From positions 1 through 64,000 of the forward strand of contig CAIVKC010000002.1 in NCBI GenBank assembly GCA_903906365.1: DNA of 64,000 nt. The letters run 5' to 3'. Positions 16,664 to 25,531 of this stretch are shown one piece after another (the stretch's first letter is position 1; every line of letters starts with the position of its first letter). A model generated the notes under the pieces. It did no database searches. It worked only from the letters and a program-made list of their open reading frames with translations, and was not told where the DNA came from. Both the position numbers and the translations under genes were made by a program. Source of the DNA: an uncultured Bacteroidota bacterium (GTDB lineage: Bacteria; Bacteroidota; Bacteroidia; Chitinophagales; Chitinophagaceae).

Positions 16664-17155
16664 ATGGAAACAGGTATAAAACAATGGGTTATATACAATG
16701 TTATTGTTTGCTTCGCTATCTACTGGTTGTCGAATCTCATATTATGGTATCCTTGGAGCATAAATGAACAGTTAGGGCAAATATTAATGCTGACGGTTAA
16801 TCCGCTATTATGGGGATTTGCTACTTATTCCTGCATCAGAACATATCCCGATAGGGATTTATTTAAAGGCGTTCTTTTAAATAGCCTTATTTTTATTTCA
16901 GAGGCCATCATTTCTGACTTGATACTCTTTGTAGGCATCCAAAAAGCGGCGGACAAACTATTGCAGCCGACAACCTTTTATGGCTGGGGCTTTGTGGCGA
17001 CCGTTCCTTTTATTATTTACTGGTTATTTAAAAATCGAATTAGAAAAAATAAAGAGGTGCTTATACGGCAGGATTTTAAAATTCCATTGACTATTGGTTT
17101 GTTTTCGCTTGCAATCATTACAATTATTTTGGTGTTTAATATACGTTTTCATTAA
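16664..17155 (+). CDS. Four-helix membrane protein of unknown function
   Basis: 163 residues with hydrophobic spans at about 8-28, 38-58, 68-92 and 104-122, plus a C-terminal span at 138-160. There is no signal peptide cleavage site and no recognised family. The gene is strikingly A/T-rich (a 60-base line at 17041 is 30 percent G+C against about 53 percent at 17581), like the adjacent AraC/reductase pair from which it diverges. This suggests the block was acquired. No function is proposed. Confidence 0.72.
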   Translation: METGIKQWVIYNVIVCFAIYWLSNLILWYPWSINEQLGQILMLTVNPLLWGFATYSCIRTYPDRDLFKGVLLNSLIFISEAIISDLILFVGIQKAADKLLQPTTFYGWGFVATVPFIIYWLFKNRIRKNKEVLIRQDFKIPLTIGLFSLAIITIILVFNIRFH

Positions 17156-17459
17156 ACACCCTCCGGCGCCTTTTTTTCCTTATACCAGCCAATTTAGGGC
17201 CGGTTGAACTCAAATAAGCCCCTGTTCGTTGTAAAGCCATGGCAGGCAATAGCGCGTTGACTTTTGTTTGAACCGCTCAATTAATTTGCCGCTGATTGTT
17301 TTAGCAATGGTTTGGTTTGGAAAGGGGCCCTAACAGGTATTAGAATATTTTTTAAGTTATTGGTAGTTAATATTATTTTTATTGCCAAAACATGTAAAGC
17401 CGGATATGCCCGGGTAAGATCCCGGGAGCCCATTTCAATTCACTCCGAAATTTAAAAAT
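17156..17459. other. Intergenic region without a gene
   Basis: 304 bases between the membrane protein and the DUF1080 gene. A GGCGCC followed by seven T residues at about 17165-17177 may end the upstream transcript, but the stem is too short to call. The last 120 bases are A/T-rich and should contain the DUF1080 promoter, yet no clear TTTG/TAnnTTTG pair was found. Confidence 0.5.
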
Positions 17460-18440
17460 ATGACAACAGTTTCCCTTTTCAGACCGCCTTATTTTTCTTT
17501 CAAATCGATGATGCTCGTTTTTCTGTGGGTGCTAACTATGCCTGCAACCCAGGCCGCCCCCCTGTCGGGATCAAACTGGTCCGCCGGCACGTTGGAAGGA
17601 CGATGGGACATCAATATGATGAAAGACGGGCAGGTTTTACCTTCCTGGCTTGAAGTAAATCATTCCGGTAACCATACCCTGGTAGGTCGCTTTGTCTATG
17701 CTTTTGGCAGTGCCCGGCCTATTTCGAAGATCAATTACAGTGATGGTAAATTTAGTTTTTCCATCCCTCCGCAATGGGAACAGGGAACCAGTGACATGGT
17801 ATTCGAAGGGACTTTCCTGGGTGACAGCCTTTACGGCACCATGATCTACACGGATGGAAAAAAATATGACTGGACTGCTGTAAGGGCTCCCCTGCTTCAC
17901 CGCCAGGCCAACCCGGTTTGGGGAAAGCCGATCACCCTTTTCAATGGTTCAAACCTGAAGGGCTGGCATGCCATGGGTGAAAACCAGTGGGTGGCAGTCA
18001 ATGGCATTTTACAAAGTCCGCACTCGGGTTCCAACCTGGTCACCGACCAGACCTTTACAGATTTCAAGCTCCATATAGAATTCAGATACCCAAAGGGAAG
18101 CAACAGCGGCGTATATCTGCGTGGACGGTATGAAGTCCAGATTGAGGATGGAAAAGGCAAGGAACCCCTAAGCGACCTGTTCAGCGCCATTTACGGTTTT
18201 TGCGCCCCCAGTGAAATGGTTGCCAGAGATCCGGGGGTATGGCAGTCCTTTGACATTACGTTGGTAGGAAGGTTGGTCACCGTGGTTGCCAACGGAAAAA
18301 CGGTCATCTGCCACCAGCAGATCCCCGGTATAACCGGGGGGGCCATCAACAGCCAGGAAGGTGAACCAGGTCCCATACTTATCCAGGGTGATCACGGCCC
18401 GGTGGATTTCCGCAATATCATTCTGACACCGGCCAAATAG
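17460..18440 (+). CDS. Exported DUF1080 (3-keto-disaccharide hydrolase-type) protein
   Basis: 326 residues with a signal peptide (about 1-32). An N-terminal beta-rich domain (about 38-145; GRWDINMMKDGQ, GRFVYAFGSARPIS) is followed by a DUF1080 concanavalin-like sandwich (about 155-324; LFNGSNLKGWHAMGENQWVAVNG, GVYLRGRYEVQIED, DFRNIILTP). DUF1080 proteins include enzymes acting on 3-keto-glycosides and many uncharacterised periplasmic glycan-binding proteins, so carbohydrate action is family knowledge and specificity is unknown. The gene ends in TAG. The very strong hairpin at 18555-18605 lies downstream. Confidence 0.85.
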   Translation: MTTVSLFRPPYFSFKSMMLVFLWVLTMPATQAAPLSGSNWSAGTLEGRWDINMMKDGQVLPSWLEVNHSGNHTLVGRFVYAFGSARPISKINYSDGKFSFSIPPQWEQGTSDMVFEGTFLGDSLYGTMIYTDGKKYDWTAVRAPLLHRQANPVWGKPITLFNGSNLKGWHAMGENQWVAVNGILQSPHSGSNLVTDQTFTDFKLHIEFRYPKGSNSGVYLRGRYEVQIEDGKGKEPLSDLFSAIYGFCAPSEMVARDPGVWQSFDITLVGRLVTVVANGKTVICHQQIPGITGGAINSQEGEPGPILIQGDHGPVDFRNIILTPAK

Positions 18441-18502
18441 AAGAAAGGGTACAAGCAGGTTACCGGGCAACCATTTACTGGCCCTGCCAGTTTGAAAGAA
18501 TC

Positions 18503-18530
18503 GTTAAAGCCGGTTAAAGGCGGGTTAACC
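18503..18530. repeat. Three phased GTTAA repeats
   Basis: GTTAA starts at 18503, 18513 and 18524, spaced 10 and 11 bases, so all three fall on one face of the helix. They precede the hairpin at 18555 and the YxWxPGxW gene. A protein-binding site is possible but unproven. Confidence 0.4.
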
Positions 18531-18554
18531 TATGGCCTGCAACCTAGAAAAAAC

Positions 18555-18605
18555 GCGCCGGAAAGAGGCGATGGAGCAATCCATCGCCTCTTTCCATATT
18601 GGCGC
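18555..18605 (+). terminator. Very strong hairpin with GCAA tetraloop, terminator-like
   Basis: The arms 18560-18575 and 18580-18595 pair perfectly over 16 bases around a GCAA loop (GNRA class). A further GCGCC/GGCGC helix (18555-18559 with 18601-18605) continues after a five-base bulge. There is no T run on the plus strand. Six T residues follow the helix on the minus strand. It may end the DUF1080 transcript or act as an RNA stability element. Confidence 0.55.
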
Positions 18606-18784
18606 TCAGACTGAATTTCAGGTCCCCATTAATTCTGGAGGGGAAAATTTTCCCCATACAGGGCCCAAGCAACGGATTCCATGTTTACCTATTCCTGGTT
18701 TAAATTTTGAGTTCATATAGCTGTCTATTGACAAAGGGCATTCCCTTCACCAGGGACATCCTGGAAATTTCAAAACACAGCAAT

Positions 18785-19861
18785 ATGAAAGTTTTAAAAA
18801 TTGCCACATTTTGCCTTATCCTGCTTCCTGCTTTCTGCATCCATTCCCAGGCACAGGTCAGCATTGGAATCAGCATACATGCCAGCATAGCCCCACCGCC
18901 GCTTCCGGTATATGTCCAGCCACCCTGTCCATACGATGGGTATATTTGGAACCCGGGTTATTGGGCCTATGGGGATAATGGATACTACTGGGTACCTGGT
19001 GTCTGGGTGATGCCGCCTCAGATTGGATACCTTTGGACGCCCTGTTATTGGGGATATGAAGGCGGTTATTACGGCTGGCATCCCGGTTACTGGGGACCGC
19101 ACGTCGGTTATTACGGAGGAATTAATTACGGTTACGGCTATAGCGGCGTGGGATTCTGCGGGGGCATGTGGCAGGGCCGCTCCTTCCGGTATAATACAGC
19201 CGTAGTGAATGTAAATACCAGGGTGGTCCGTAACACCTATATTGACCGGACGGTCATTAACAATACGGTGGTCAATAACAGGTATAGTTATAACGGTCCC
19301 GGGGGTGTAAATGCCCGGCCAAGGCCCGAAGAACAGGCCGCAATGCGAGAAAACCATATCCGCCCCACCCCAGATCAACTGTCTCATCAGCAATCTGCTG
19401 CCAGGGACCGAAACCAGTTTGCGGCTTTTAATCACGGAAGGCCTGCCACGGCCTCGCTGAGCACAATAGGGGCCTCAGGTACGGTGGCACAGGTCAGGAC
19501 GCCCTCTTCCGGCAATTACACCCGCCAGGGCAGTAGGTTCAGTCAGCCTGCAGCTGGCAGAAACCAGCAACATGAATCAGCTCCCAATCCGGCCTCCCGG
19601 ATCAATCAGCCGCAGCATAACCAACGATCTTTCCCGGACGCAAGACCGGTCTCTCATACACCTCCGACCCGGATACCGCAGGTCCGCCAGCAATACCAGC
19701 CGCAGCGCCCAGCTCCCCAGCAGTACAGGGCTCAGCCGGTGTTTCATCAACAGCCGCAGCATCTCCAGCAAGCAGGGCCCCGCCCCGCTGCAAGACCGCA
19801 GGTCCAGATGCAGCCTCACAATCAGCCGCCCAGGCCCCAGGGTCCCGAAAGACACCGGTAA
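18785..19861 (+). CDS. Exported YxWxPGxW-repeat protein with Pro/Gln-rich tail
   Basis: 358 residues from the ATG at 18785. The signal peptide (about 1-23) ends near SQAQ. Residues 40-120 carry several aromatic repeats of the YxWNPGYW / YYWVPGVW / YGWHPGYW type (WXXGXW-repeat family). These are followed by a tyrosine/glycine stretch, an asparagine-rich region and a long low-complexity Pro/Gln/Arg tail from about 190 to the end. Such proteins are found in the envelope of many Gram-negative bacteria without known function. The aromatic repeats may bind glycan or other surface polymers, which is inference. The upstream TTG start at 18707 precedes the signal peptide by 26 residues and is unlikely. 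Confidence 0.8.
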   Translation: MKVLKIATFCLILLPAFCIHSQAQVSIGISIHASIAPPPLPVYVQPPCPYDGYIWNPGYWAYGDNGYYWVPGVWVMPPQIGYLWTPCYWGYEGGYYGWHPGYWGPHVGYYGGINYGYGYSGVGFCGGMWQGRSFRYNTAVVNVNTRVVRNTYIDRTVINNTVVNNRYSYNGPGGVNARPRPEEQAAMRENHIRPTPDQLSHQQSAARDRNQFAAFNHGRPATASLSTIGASGTVAQVRTPSSGNYTRQGSRFSQPAAGRNQQHESAPNPASRINQPQHNQRSFPDARPVSHTPPTRIPQVRQQYQPQRPAPQQYRAQPVFHQQPQHLQQAGPRPAARPQVQMQPHNQPPRPQGPERHR

Positions 19862-19997
19862 GCGGATCAGCCTGCCCTTTGGCCGGAAAAAGTCCGGTAC
19901 TCACCCCGGGAGGCAGTATCCGGGCATTTCATTTTGCCTGGCTGGCTGCAAAACAGGGGAGTACCCCATTAACCATCCTGCTGTTTGGGCGAACGCC

Positions 19998-20028
19998 ACA
20001 ACCCAACTGCAGGGCTGCAACAGGTTGT
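19998..20028. terminator. Possible bidirectional terminator between convergent genes
   Basis: ACAACC (19998-20003) pairs with GGTTGT (20023-20028), with an inner TGCAG/CTGCA helix. It is followed on the plus strand by an A/T-rich stretch TTATTTTATAAAG. It sits between the convergent aromatic-repeat gene and the response regulator. The stem is interrupted, so confidence is low. Confidence 0.3.
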
Positions 20029-20063
20029 TACCTTATTTTATAAAGAATAGCAGCCGGACAAAT

Positions 20064-20438
20064 TCAGGGCGAAGCAAAGGCAGCCTTCACCTTGTCGAGG
20101 AAATCGTCGATATCAAAGGGTTTTGAAATGAACTGATCGGCCAGGGCCGAACGGCAAAGCTGCTCGGCGTCGGGGTGGGCGGACATCATAATGATCTGGA
20201 TGCCGGAAGTATGGGGGTCGCTTTTTAGTTTCCTGCATATGTCAGTACCATCCATCCCGGACAGGAACATATCCATTACAATCACACGGGGCTTTAGGGT
20301 AAGTACATACTGGTGGACCCGCTCGGGGGATAAACAATACTGAACGTGGAAACCTGCCTGCTTTAGGATGGACTCCATCATGCGGCATATGTCCCTGTCA
20401 TCATCGATCAATAAAACCTCCGGGTTATTTGCATTCAT
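20064..20438 (-). CDS. Receiver-only response regulator
   Basis: 124-residue CheY-like REC domain without an output domain. The acidic pocket is LLIDDD (Asp12-14), the phosphoacceptor is Asp56 in VIVMDMFLSGMDG, the switch residue is in MMSAH, and the conserved lysine is in FISKPFD. The ATG at 20438 lies 2 bases after the kinase stop codon at 20441-20443, so the two are translationally coupled. An alternative start at 20456 would overlap the kinase. The lack of an output domain means it probably relays phosphate or acts by protein contact. Its downstream target is not in the window. Confidence 0.93.
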   Translation of the reverse strand: MNANNPEVLLIDDDRDICRMMESILKQAGFHVQYCLSPERVHQYVLTLKPRVIVMDMFLSGMDGTDICRKLKSDPHTSGIQIIMMSAHPDAEQLCRSALADQFISKPFDIDDFLDKVKAAFASP

Positions 20439-20440
20439 AA

Positions 20441-23149
20441 CTAAATAATTGAACAAACCGGCAGTGAAAAATGAAATACAGCACCTTTATCCTTTTCACT
20501 TTCTACCCAGGTTTTACCATTGTGCAGGGAAATGATTTCATGGACAATAAACAGGCCTATCCCAAAACCAGGATAGGTCTTTTCATCTTTACCGGAAACG
20601 CGGTAGAACCTTTCAAATACTTTCTTATGATCCGCGGTTGCAATACCGATTCCGAAATCCTGGACAGAAAAATCGACCTCGTGTCCGGACCTTCTGATGT
20701 CTACCAGGATTTTACCGGCTTTGGGAGAATATTTGATTGCGTTGGTGAGCAGGTTAATAATGACCTGCTCCATTTTATAACGATCAGCATAGACAAATAG
20801 CGTCTCTGGATCCTGCAGGGAAATGATATGGCTCGGGGTAGTCGCCTGAATCTCTTTAATGACTTCCTGCACGAGGGCATTGATCGATATTTTTTCTTTT
20901 CGCAACTGAAGATTTCCTGTTTCAATTTTGGTGATATCCAGTAAATCAGCAATGAGTTTTGTCAGCTTGGAAACCTGCTTTTCAATCGTTAACAGGGACT
21001 CTGCCAGAAATACATCATCGCCCTTGCCATGTGTTTTGAGTAATAGCTGGGCATACCCCTTTATGGTCGTTACCGGGGTTTTTAATTCGTGACTGGCAAT
21101 TTTGATGAAATCGTCCTTTTGCTGTTCGTGCCTTTTGATTTCATCTATATCAGTGCTGCTTCCTACCCACATCTGAATGTTCCCGTCCAGGTCCTTGGAA
21201 GGGACGGCCCGGCTCAGGTGCCAGCGGTATAGGCCATCATGTCTGCGAAAACGGTGTTCAAAAAGAAACGGCTCTCCATTAGCCACCGAATGTTTCCACT
21301 GATGCAAGTTCTCTTCCAGGTCTTCAGGATGAACTACCACATGCCAGCCGTTTTCTTCCAGTTGTTCTGAAGTCAGGCCGGAAAATTCCATAAAAGTGCG
21401 ATTGAAATATTGAAGACCACCAGAGGGATTACCGGTCCAGATGAACTGCGGCATTATGTCAGCCAGCAGCCGGAATTTCTCCTCGCTCACGCTGACCAGC
21501 CGCTCAATCCGCTTTTGGGAGGAAATATCCCTGGCAATCTTGGAAGTCCCGATTATTTCACCACCGGCGCCCCTTACCAGCGAAATGGTCAGGGATATGT
21601 CTAAAATATCATTACTCTTGGTCTTCCGCTGGGTTTCAAAATGTTCCACCCGCTCCCCATTCCTTAATCTTTTCAGTATATTTTGTTCTTCCTCCATTCG
21701 GTCATCAGGAATAAGCCAGGTAATGGGTTGGCCGATTATTTCTTCCGGGCTGAATCCAAAAATCCGGCGAGCCGCATTATTCCAGGAGGTGATCCGTCCT
21801 TCGAAGTCTTTGGTAATAATAGCGTCCTCTGAGGACTGGACAATGGCGGCCATCATGGCCACCTTATCCTGAATCTCCTTTTGGTCGGTTATGTCCATCA
21901 TAGTACCCAGCATGCGAAGCGGTCTTTTTTCGGCATCAAAAATGACTTTACCCCTGGTGCGAATCCAGCGTATGCCATTTTCTGAATGGAAAATACGGGC
22001 TTCATATCCGTATATACCGGTTTGCAGGGCGCTGGCAAATGCCTTGCCCACAACAGCATCCATATCGTCCGGATGGGTCAGTCCCTGCATTTCCTGGTAA
22101 TTAAGCGCTGTTGATCCGTGATAACCAAATATCATGGCCAACCGTGGAGAATAGACGAACTGGCCATTTTGAAGATTTAAGTCCCATATGGCCAGATGGG
22201 TACCTTCCGTTGCCAGTTGCAGGCGTTCCTCGGAATCTTTGATCTGCTGTCTGGCCTCCACCTGATCGGTTACATTGATGACAGTAACCATGATACCATA
22301 TACGGTTTTATCAGGGTTATACAATGGCGCATATTCATAATCCAGGTAAAACTTCTTCATCCCTGAATGGGTATCAATATAAGCAACCGCGCCATTTTCA
22401 ATATGTGACCGGCCTGTTTCAAAAACTTCCTTCAGCAGTTGAGGAAATATCTGGGTGGCCAGTTCCGGAAATACTTCCATCAGGGGGCGACCAAGAACGT
22501 CCTGCCTTTTCTTAAACCAGATTTTTTCCAGCAGGCTGTCATTGGCCGTATCTATCATAAAATCCTTTCCTTTGAATATGGCCATGGCTACAGGAGACTG
22601 GGTAACCAGGTTAAGGAACTGCCTTTCGTGTTCGACGGCCTTATTCAATCCCATTATCAGGGCCGTATTATCAATACAAATCAGCAAGACCCCCGCGACG
22701 GCGCCCTGTTCATCTCTAACCGGACTGTAATTAAAGGTCCAATTGGAATCAGCCCCGCCGGCCAAGCCGTAAACCGGGTTAGGCTGATTCACGGCCCCAA
22801 CAGATATGCCTTTGTGGATAACAAGCTCAATGGCAGGGGATAAGACGGGCCAAAGGTCCCTCCGGGCTTCCTTTGCCGGGCAGCCCAACATTTCCAGGTG
22901 ACTACCTGCATCGGCAGGATCCGCCAGGCAGGCATCATTAAAAAAACAGATGAATTCGGGTCCCCAGAATAAAAACATGGGAACCCCGCTAGCAAGCAGC
23001 ACGTTAAGGAGATTAACCAGGACCGGGGACCAATCCGGTATGGCTCCCATGGCATTATTTTCCCAGTCCTTGGACTGAATCAGGTCGTACATTTGCCCGC
23101 TTCCCTGAATACGCCGCTCATTTGGCCGGGGCTGTATGTCTGAATGCAT
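20441..23149 (-). CDS. Cytosolic multi-PAS sensor histidine kinase
   Basis: 902 residues and no membrane segment. About five PAS/PAC units occupy residues 30-690: the first resembles the degenerate N-terminal PAS of light/redox kinases (WSPVLVNLLNVLLASGVPMFLFWGPE), and later ones show clear PAS boxes such as SSEDAIITKDFEGRITSWN. HisKA follows with the phosphorylated histidine in IASHELKTPVTTIKGY, then HATPase_c with the N box NLLTNAIKYSPKA, G1 box DFGIGI and G2 box GFGIGLFIV. It is coupled to the receiver-only protein downstream. The many PAS domains suggest several cytosolic signals, but no ligand-defining residues (for example the flavin-binding GNCRFLQ motif) are seen. A shorter start at 23092 is possible. 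Confidence 0.92.
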   Translation of the reverse strand: MHSDIQPRPNERRIQGSGQMYDLIQSKDWENNAMGAIPDWSPVLVNLLNVLLASGVPMFLFWGPEFICFFNDACLADPADAGSHLEMLGCPAKEARRDLWPVLSPAIELVIHKGISVGAVNQPNPVYGLAGGADSNWTFNYSPVRDEQGAVAGVLLICIDNTALIMGLNKAVEHERQFLNLVTQSPVAMAIFKGKDFMIDTANDSLLEKIWFKKRQDVLGRPLMEVFPELATQIFPQLLKEVFETGRSHIENGAVAYIDTHSGMKKFYLDYEYAPLYNPDKTVYGIMVTVINVTDQVEARQQIKDSEERLQLATEGTHLAIWDLNLQNGQFVYSPRLAMIFGYHGSTALNYQEMQGLTHPDDMDAVVGKAFASALQTGIYGYEARIFHSENGIRWIRTRGKVIFDAEKRPLRMLGTMMDITDQKEIQDKVAMMAAIVQSSEDAIITKDFEGRITSWNNAARRIFGFSPEEIIGQPITWLIPDDRMEEEQNILKRLRNGERVEHFETQRKTKSNDILDISLTISLVRGAGGEIIGTSKIARDISSQKRIERLVSVSEEKFRLLADIMPQFIWTGNPSGGLQYFNRTFMEFSGLTSEQLEENGWHVVVHPEDLEENLHQWKHSVANGEPFLFEHRFRRHDGLYRWHLSRAVPSKDLDGNIQMWVGSSTDIDEIKRHEQQKDDFIKIASHELKTPVTTIKGYAQLLLKTHGKGDDVFLAESLLTIEKQVSKLTKLIADLLDITKIETGNLQLRKEKISINALVQEVIKEIQATTPSHIISLQDPETLFVYADRYKMEQVIINLLTNAIKYSPKAGKILVDIRRSGHEVDFSVQDFGIGIATADHKKVFERFYRVSGKDEKTYPGFGIGLFIVHEIISLHNGKTWVESEKDKGAVFHFSLPVCSII

Positions 23150-23450
23150 GGAACCAATAATTTAAAGACCAATTTGAGCGCCACAATAGGCCTTCCAACC
23201 TCCACTTCATGGCAGCGCGTAATTTATTCAGGCTGCTTTTCAGCCAGATTGAAGTTTGGTTTGTTTAAAGGTAACTGTTAATTGCCTGATTATTGTAAAT
23301 CAATCGGGCAAGCCGGGAGTTGGTCAGGCCATCTGAGTTGCCTGATGGGTAAGGCAGTGGGACCAGCCGGTCAATGGGCCGAATTATTAGGAAAAAACCC
23401 GGGGAGAACCAACAGAGTGTCTCCATGAAGAGGGCTGCAACGGGCGCCCG
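23150..23450. other. Intergenic region without a gene
   Basis: 301 bases between the CBM9-like gene and the kinase, both on the minus strand. The kinase promoter should lie here. A minus-strand TACCTTTA at about 23264-23271 resembles a -7 box, but a TTTG partner is absent. No hairpin with a T run is visible. Confidence 0.4.
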
Positions 23451-24173
23451 TTACTGGAAACGGATTTGCCTGAATTTTTCAAATTCATGAAAGGATTGTA
23501 CAACCGGAGACCAGGCCCATTTTATCATCTGTCCACTATCATAATCCAATCTGTAAAAATTTGCATTCCAAATGCTACCAGGTGCAGGCGGGACCTTATT
23601 GAGTGGAAAAAACAGGGCAAAGGGAATAAACAGCTCTGCTGTCCAGGAACTGATGGTGGCGCCCGGAGCGGATTTCCCTCCCTGGACATGAACCATTTTT
23701 TTTACCCGCCGGTCACCACTGTAGTGAAACGGAAGCCAGCCATAATTTTTCCCGTTTATATGGGGAACCATCAAAACAAGTTCCTTGTTCAGCGGGCTGA
23801 TTTCATACTCCAGATAAAGGGGAATGGACGTATCAGGATGAAAAAAAGCCTCAAAGACATCCCCTTTGAACAAATCCTGAAAGTCCTGATCGAAGTCAGA
23901 ACTGATGTGATTGTCGATGCCTGAAAAGAGCAGGTAGATGCCCGCAGCAGAATATAAGATCTTGAACTGTGAGGTATAATCTGCCTCACCGGAATCCAGC
24001 CGGGTCAGGCTGTTCCAGCTGGTCTTTTGCCACTGGATGTTATTGCCCTGGCCATCAGGCTCAAAATCTGCGCATTTGACCACGCCCAATGGAACCATGG
24101 ATACCGGAACCTCCTTTTGGGAAAAACCGCCAAGGGCACCCATTAGTAACCCCAGTAATATTAGTATTCTCAT
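23451..24173 (-). CDS. Secreted carbohydrate-binding family 9-like protein
   Basis: 240 residues with a short signal peptide (about 1-18). The rest fits a single DOMON/CBM9-like beta sandwich: YTSQFKILYSAAGIYLLFSGIDN, FKGDVFEAFFHPD, YLEYEISPLNKELVLMV and the terminal WNANFYRLD segment. Proteins of this family in Bacteroidota are usually annotated as carbohydrate-binding, and some bind heme or sugars. No catalytic domain is attached. It follows the Nramp-related gene by 59 bases on the same strand and may share its transcript, although no functional link is evident. Confidence 0.82.
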   Translation of the reverse strand: MRILILLGLLMGALGGFSQKEVPVSMVPLGVVKCADFEPDGQGNNIQWQKTSWNSLTRLDSGEADYTSQFKILYSAAGIYLLFSGIDNHISSDFDQDFQDLFKGDVFEAFFHPDTSIPLYLEYEISPLNKELVLMVPHINGKNYGWLPFHYSGDRRVKKMVHVQGGKSAPGATISSWTAELFIPFALFFPLNKVPPAPGSIWNANFYRLDYDSGQMIKWAWSPVVQSFHEFEKFRQIRFQ

Positions 24174-24232
24174 ACGATGTAAATTACTATTTATGGAAGA
24201 ATTATGTTATTGTAAATGAAGTTTGGGGACCC

Positions 24233-25498
24233 TTACCTGAACTGCAGATAGACCAGGGCGACGGCTGCTGCTGTCATCAAAACAAAAGTAATGATGCTCA
24301 TTATATTGGACAGGCGGTTATTGGTAAAAGCTCCCATGATCTTTTTGTTATTGCAGATATGAATCAATACCAGGATCATTACCGGAGCAGTCAGTCCGTA
24401 TAGAACGGCTGTATATATGAGAGCCTGAATAGGGCTGATGCCCAAAAAATCAAGGCATAGTCCAACCAGCAGGGAAACGATCATGGTCAGGTAGAAACCC
24501 TTTGCTTCCCTGAATTTCTTGTCAAGTCCCTGTTTCCAGTTAAAGGTTTCGGCGATAATATAGGAAAGCGAACCTGCCAGTACTGGTACGGCCAGCAAAC
24601 CGGTGCCAATGACTCCGAGAGCGAATAAGAGGTAGGTCAATTCGCCTGCCAGGGGTTCGAGTGCCTTGGCAGCCTGTCCCACCGTATCAATTTGGCGGAC
24701 CCCTGCTTTATAGAGAACGGCTCCTGAAGTAAGAATCAAAAAGTACATGACCAGGTTGGAGAAAAGCATACCCATATTGACGTCCAGGCGCATTTCCCGG
24801 AGCATGCGGCTACTGACCACTGCAGTTCGCGGCTTGTGTGCCATATTCTCGGCCTCCATGGTAGTCTGCCAGAAAAAAAGGTAGGGCGAGATGGTGGTTC
24901 CCAGAATGGCAACCAGGATTTCAAAAAAATTCCTGTTTAAATGGATCACCGGAATAAGGGTATTGCGGAAGATGGCTTTCCAGTCAGGGTGTACCAGAAA
25001 GGGAACAAGGAGGTATAATAGCAGGCTGATGCAAAGCCATTTCAGTACGGCGGCAATTTTCCTGTACGGATATTTGATAATAAACCAAATCAGCACAACG
25101 GTAAAGCCGATGGAAAAAGCAAAAGTGGGAATTTTGGGTACTAGCAGATTTGCCACCGCCCCCATGCCTTCAATATCAGCACCAATGTTAAGGGTAATGG
25201 CCGGAAAACTAAGGACCATCATGATGTAAAGCAGGGATTTGGGATAGTGAACCTTCAGAACGCCGGTCAGACCTGTCTTAGTCACAATGCCAATTCTCGC
25301 GCACATGCCCTGAATGGTTGCCATCAATGGGAAGGTGAGCAGGGCAGTCCAGAGCGTTGAAAATCCAAATCCCGCGCCGGCCTGGGAATAGGTAGCAATG
25401 CCGGACGGGTCATCATCACTGGCGCCGGTAATAAGCCCCGGGCCGAGAACACGTATATATCTCTTCATCCGGGCAACCAATTCTGTTGAAATCTTCAT
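24233..25498 (-). CDS. Nramp (SLC11)-related divalent metal transporter with altered metal-site motifs
   Basis: 421 residues, about eleven membrane helices, LeuT-fold. The first helix has D30-P31-S32-G33 where canonical Nramp proteins have Asp-Pro-Gly-Asn, so the metal-binding Asn is Gly. The sixth helix has ISPYLFFW (203-210) where Mn/Fe transporters have the Met-Pro-His-Asn motif, so the selectivity methionine is Ser. These changes are seen directly. Loss of the soft Met ligand points away from classical Mn2+/Fe2+ selectivity and toward Mg2+ or another cation, as reported for Nramp-related magnesium transporters, but that is inference. It is 33 bases downstream of the glycerate kinase and probably co-transcribed. 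Confidence 0.88.
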   Translation of the reverse strand: MKISTELVARMKRYIRVLGPGLITGASDDDPSGIATYSQAGAGFGFSTLWTALLTFPLMATIQGMCARIGIVTKTGLTGVLKVHYPKSLLYIMMVLSFPAITLNIGADIEGMGAVANLLVPKIPTFAFSIGFTVVLIWFIIKYPYRKIAAVLKWLCISLLLYLLVPFLVHPDWKAIFRNTLIPVIHLNRNFFEILVAILGTTISPYLFFWQTTMEAENMAHKPRTAVVSSRMLREMRLDVNMGMLFSNLVMYFLILTSGAVLYKAGVRQIDTVGQAAKALEPLAGELTYLLFALGVIGTGLLAVPVLAGSLSYIIAETFNWKQGLDKKFREAKGFYLTMIVSLLVGLCLDFLGISPIQALIYTAVLYGLTAPVMILVLIHICNNKKIMGAFTNNRLSNIMSIITFVLMTAAAVALVYLQFR

Positions 25499-25531
25499 GT
25501 TTCCTGATTATTCAGCCACCGCCAAAACAGC

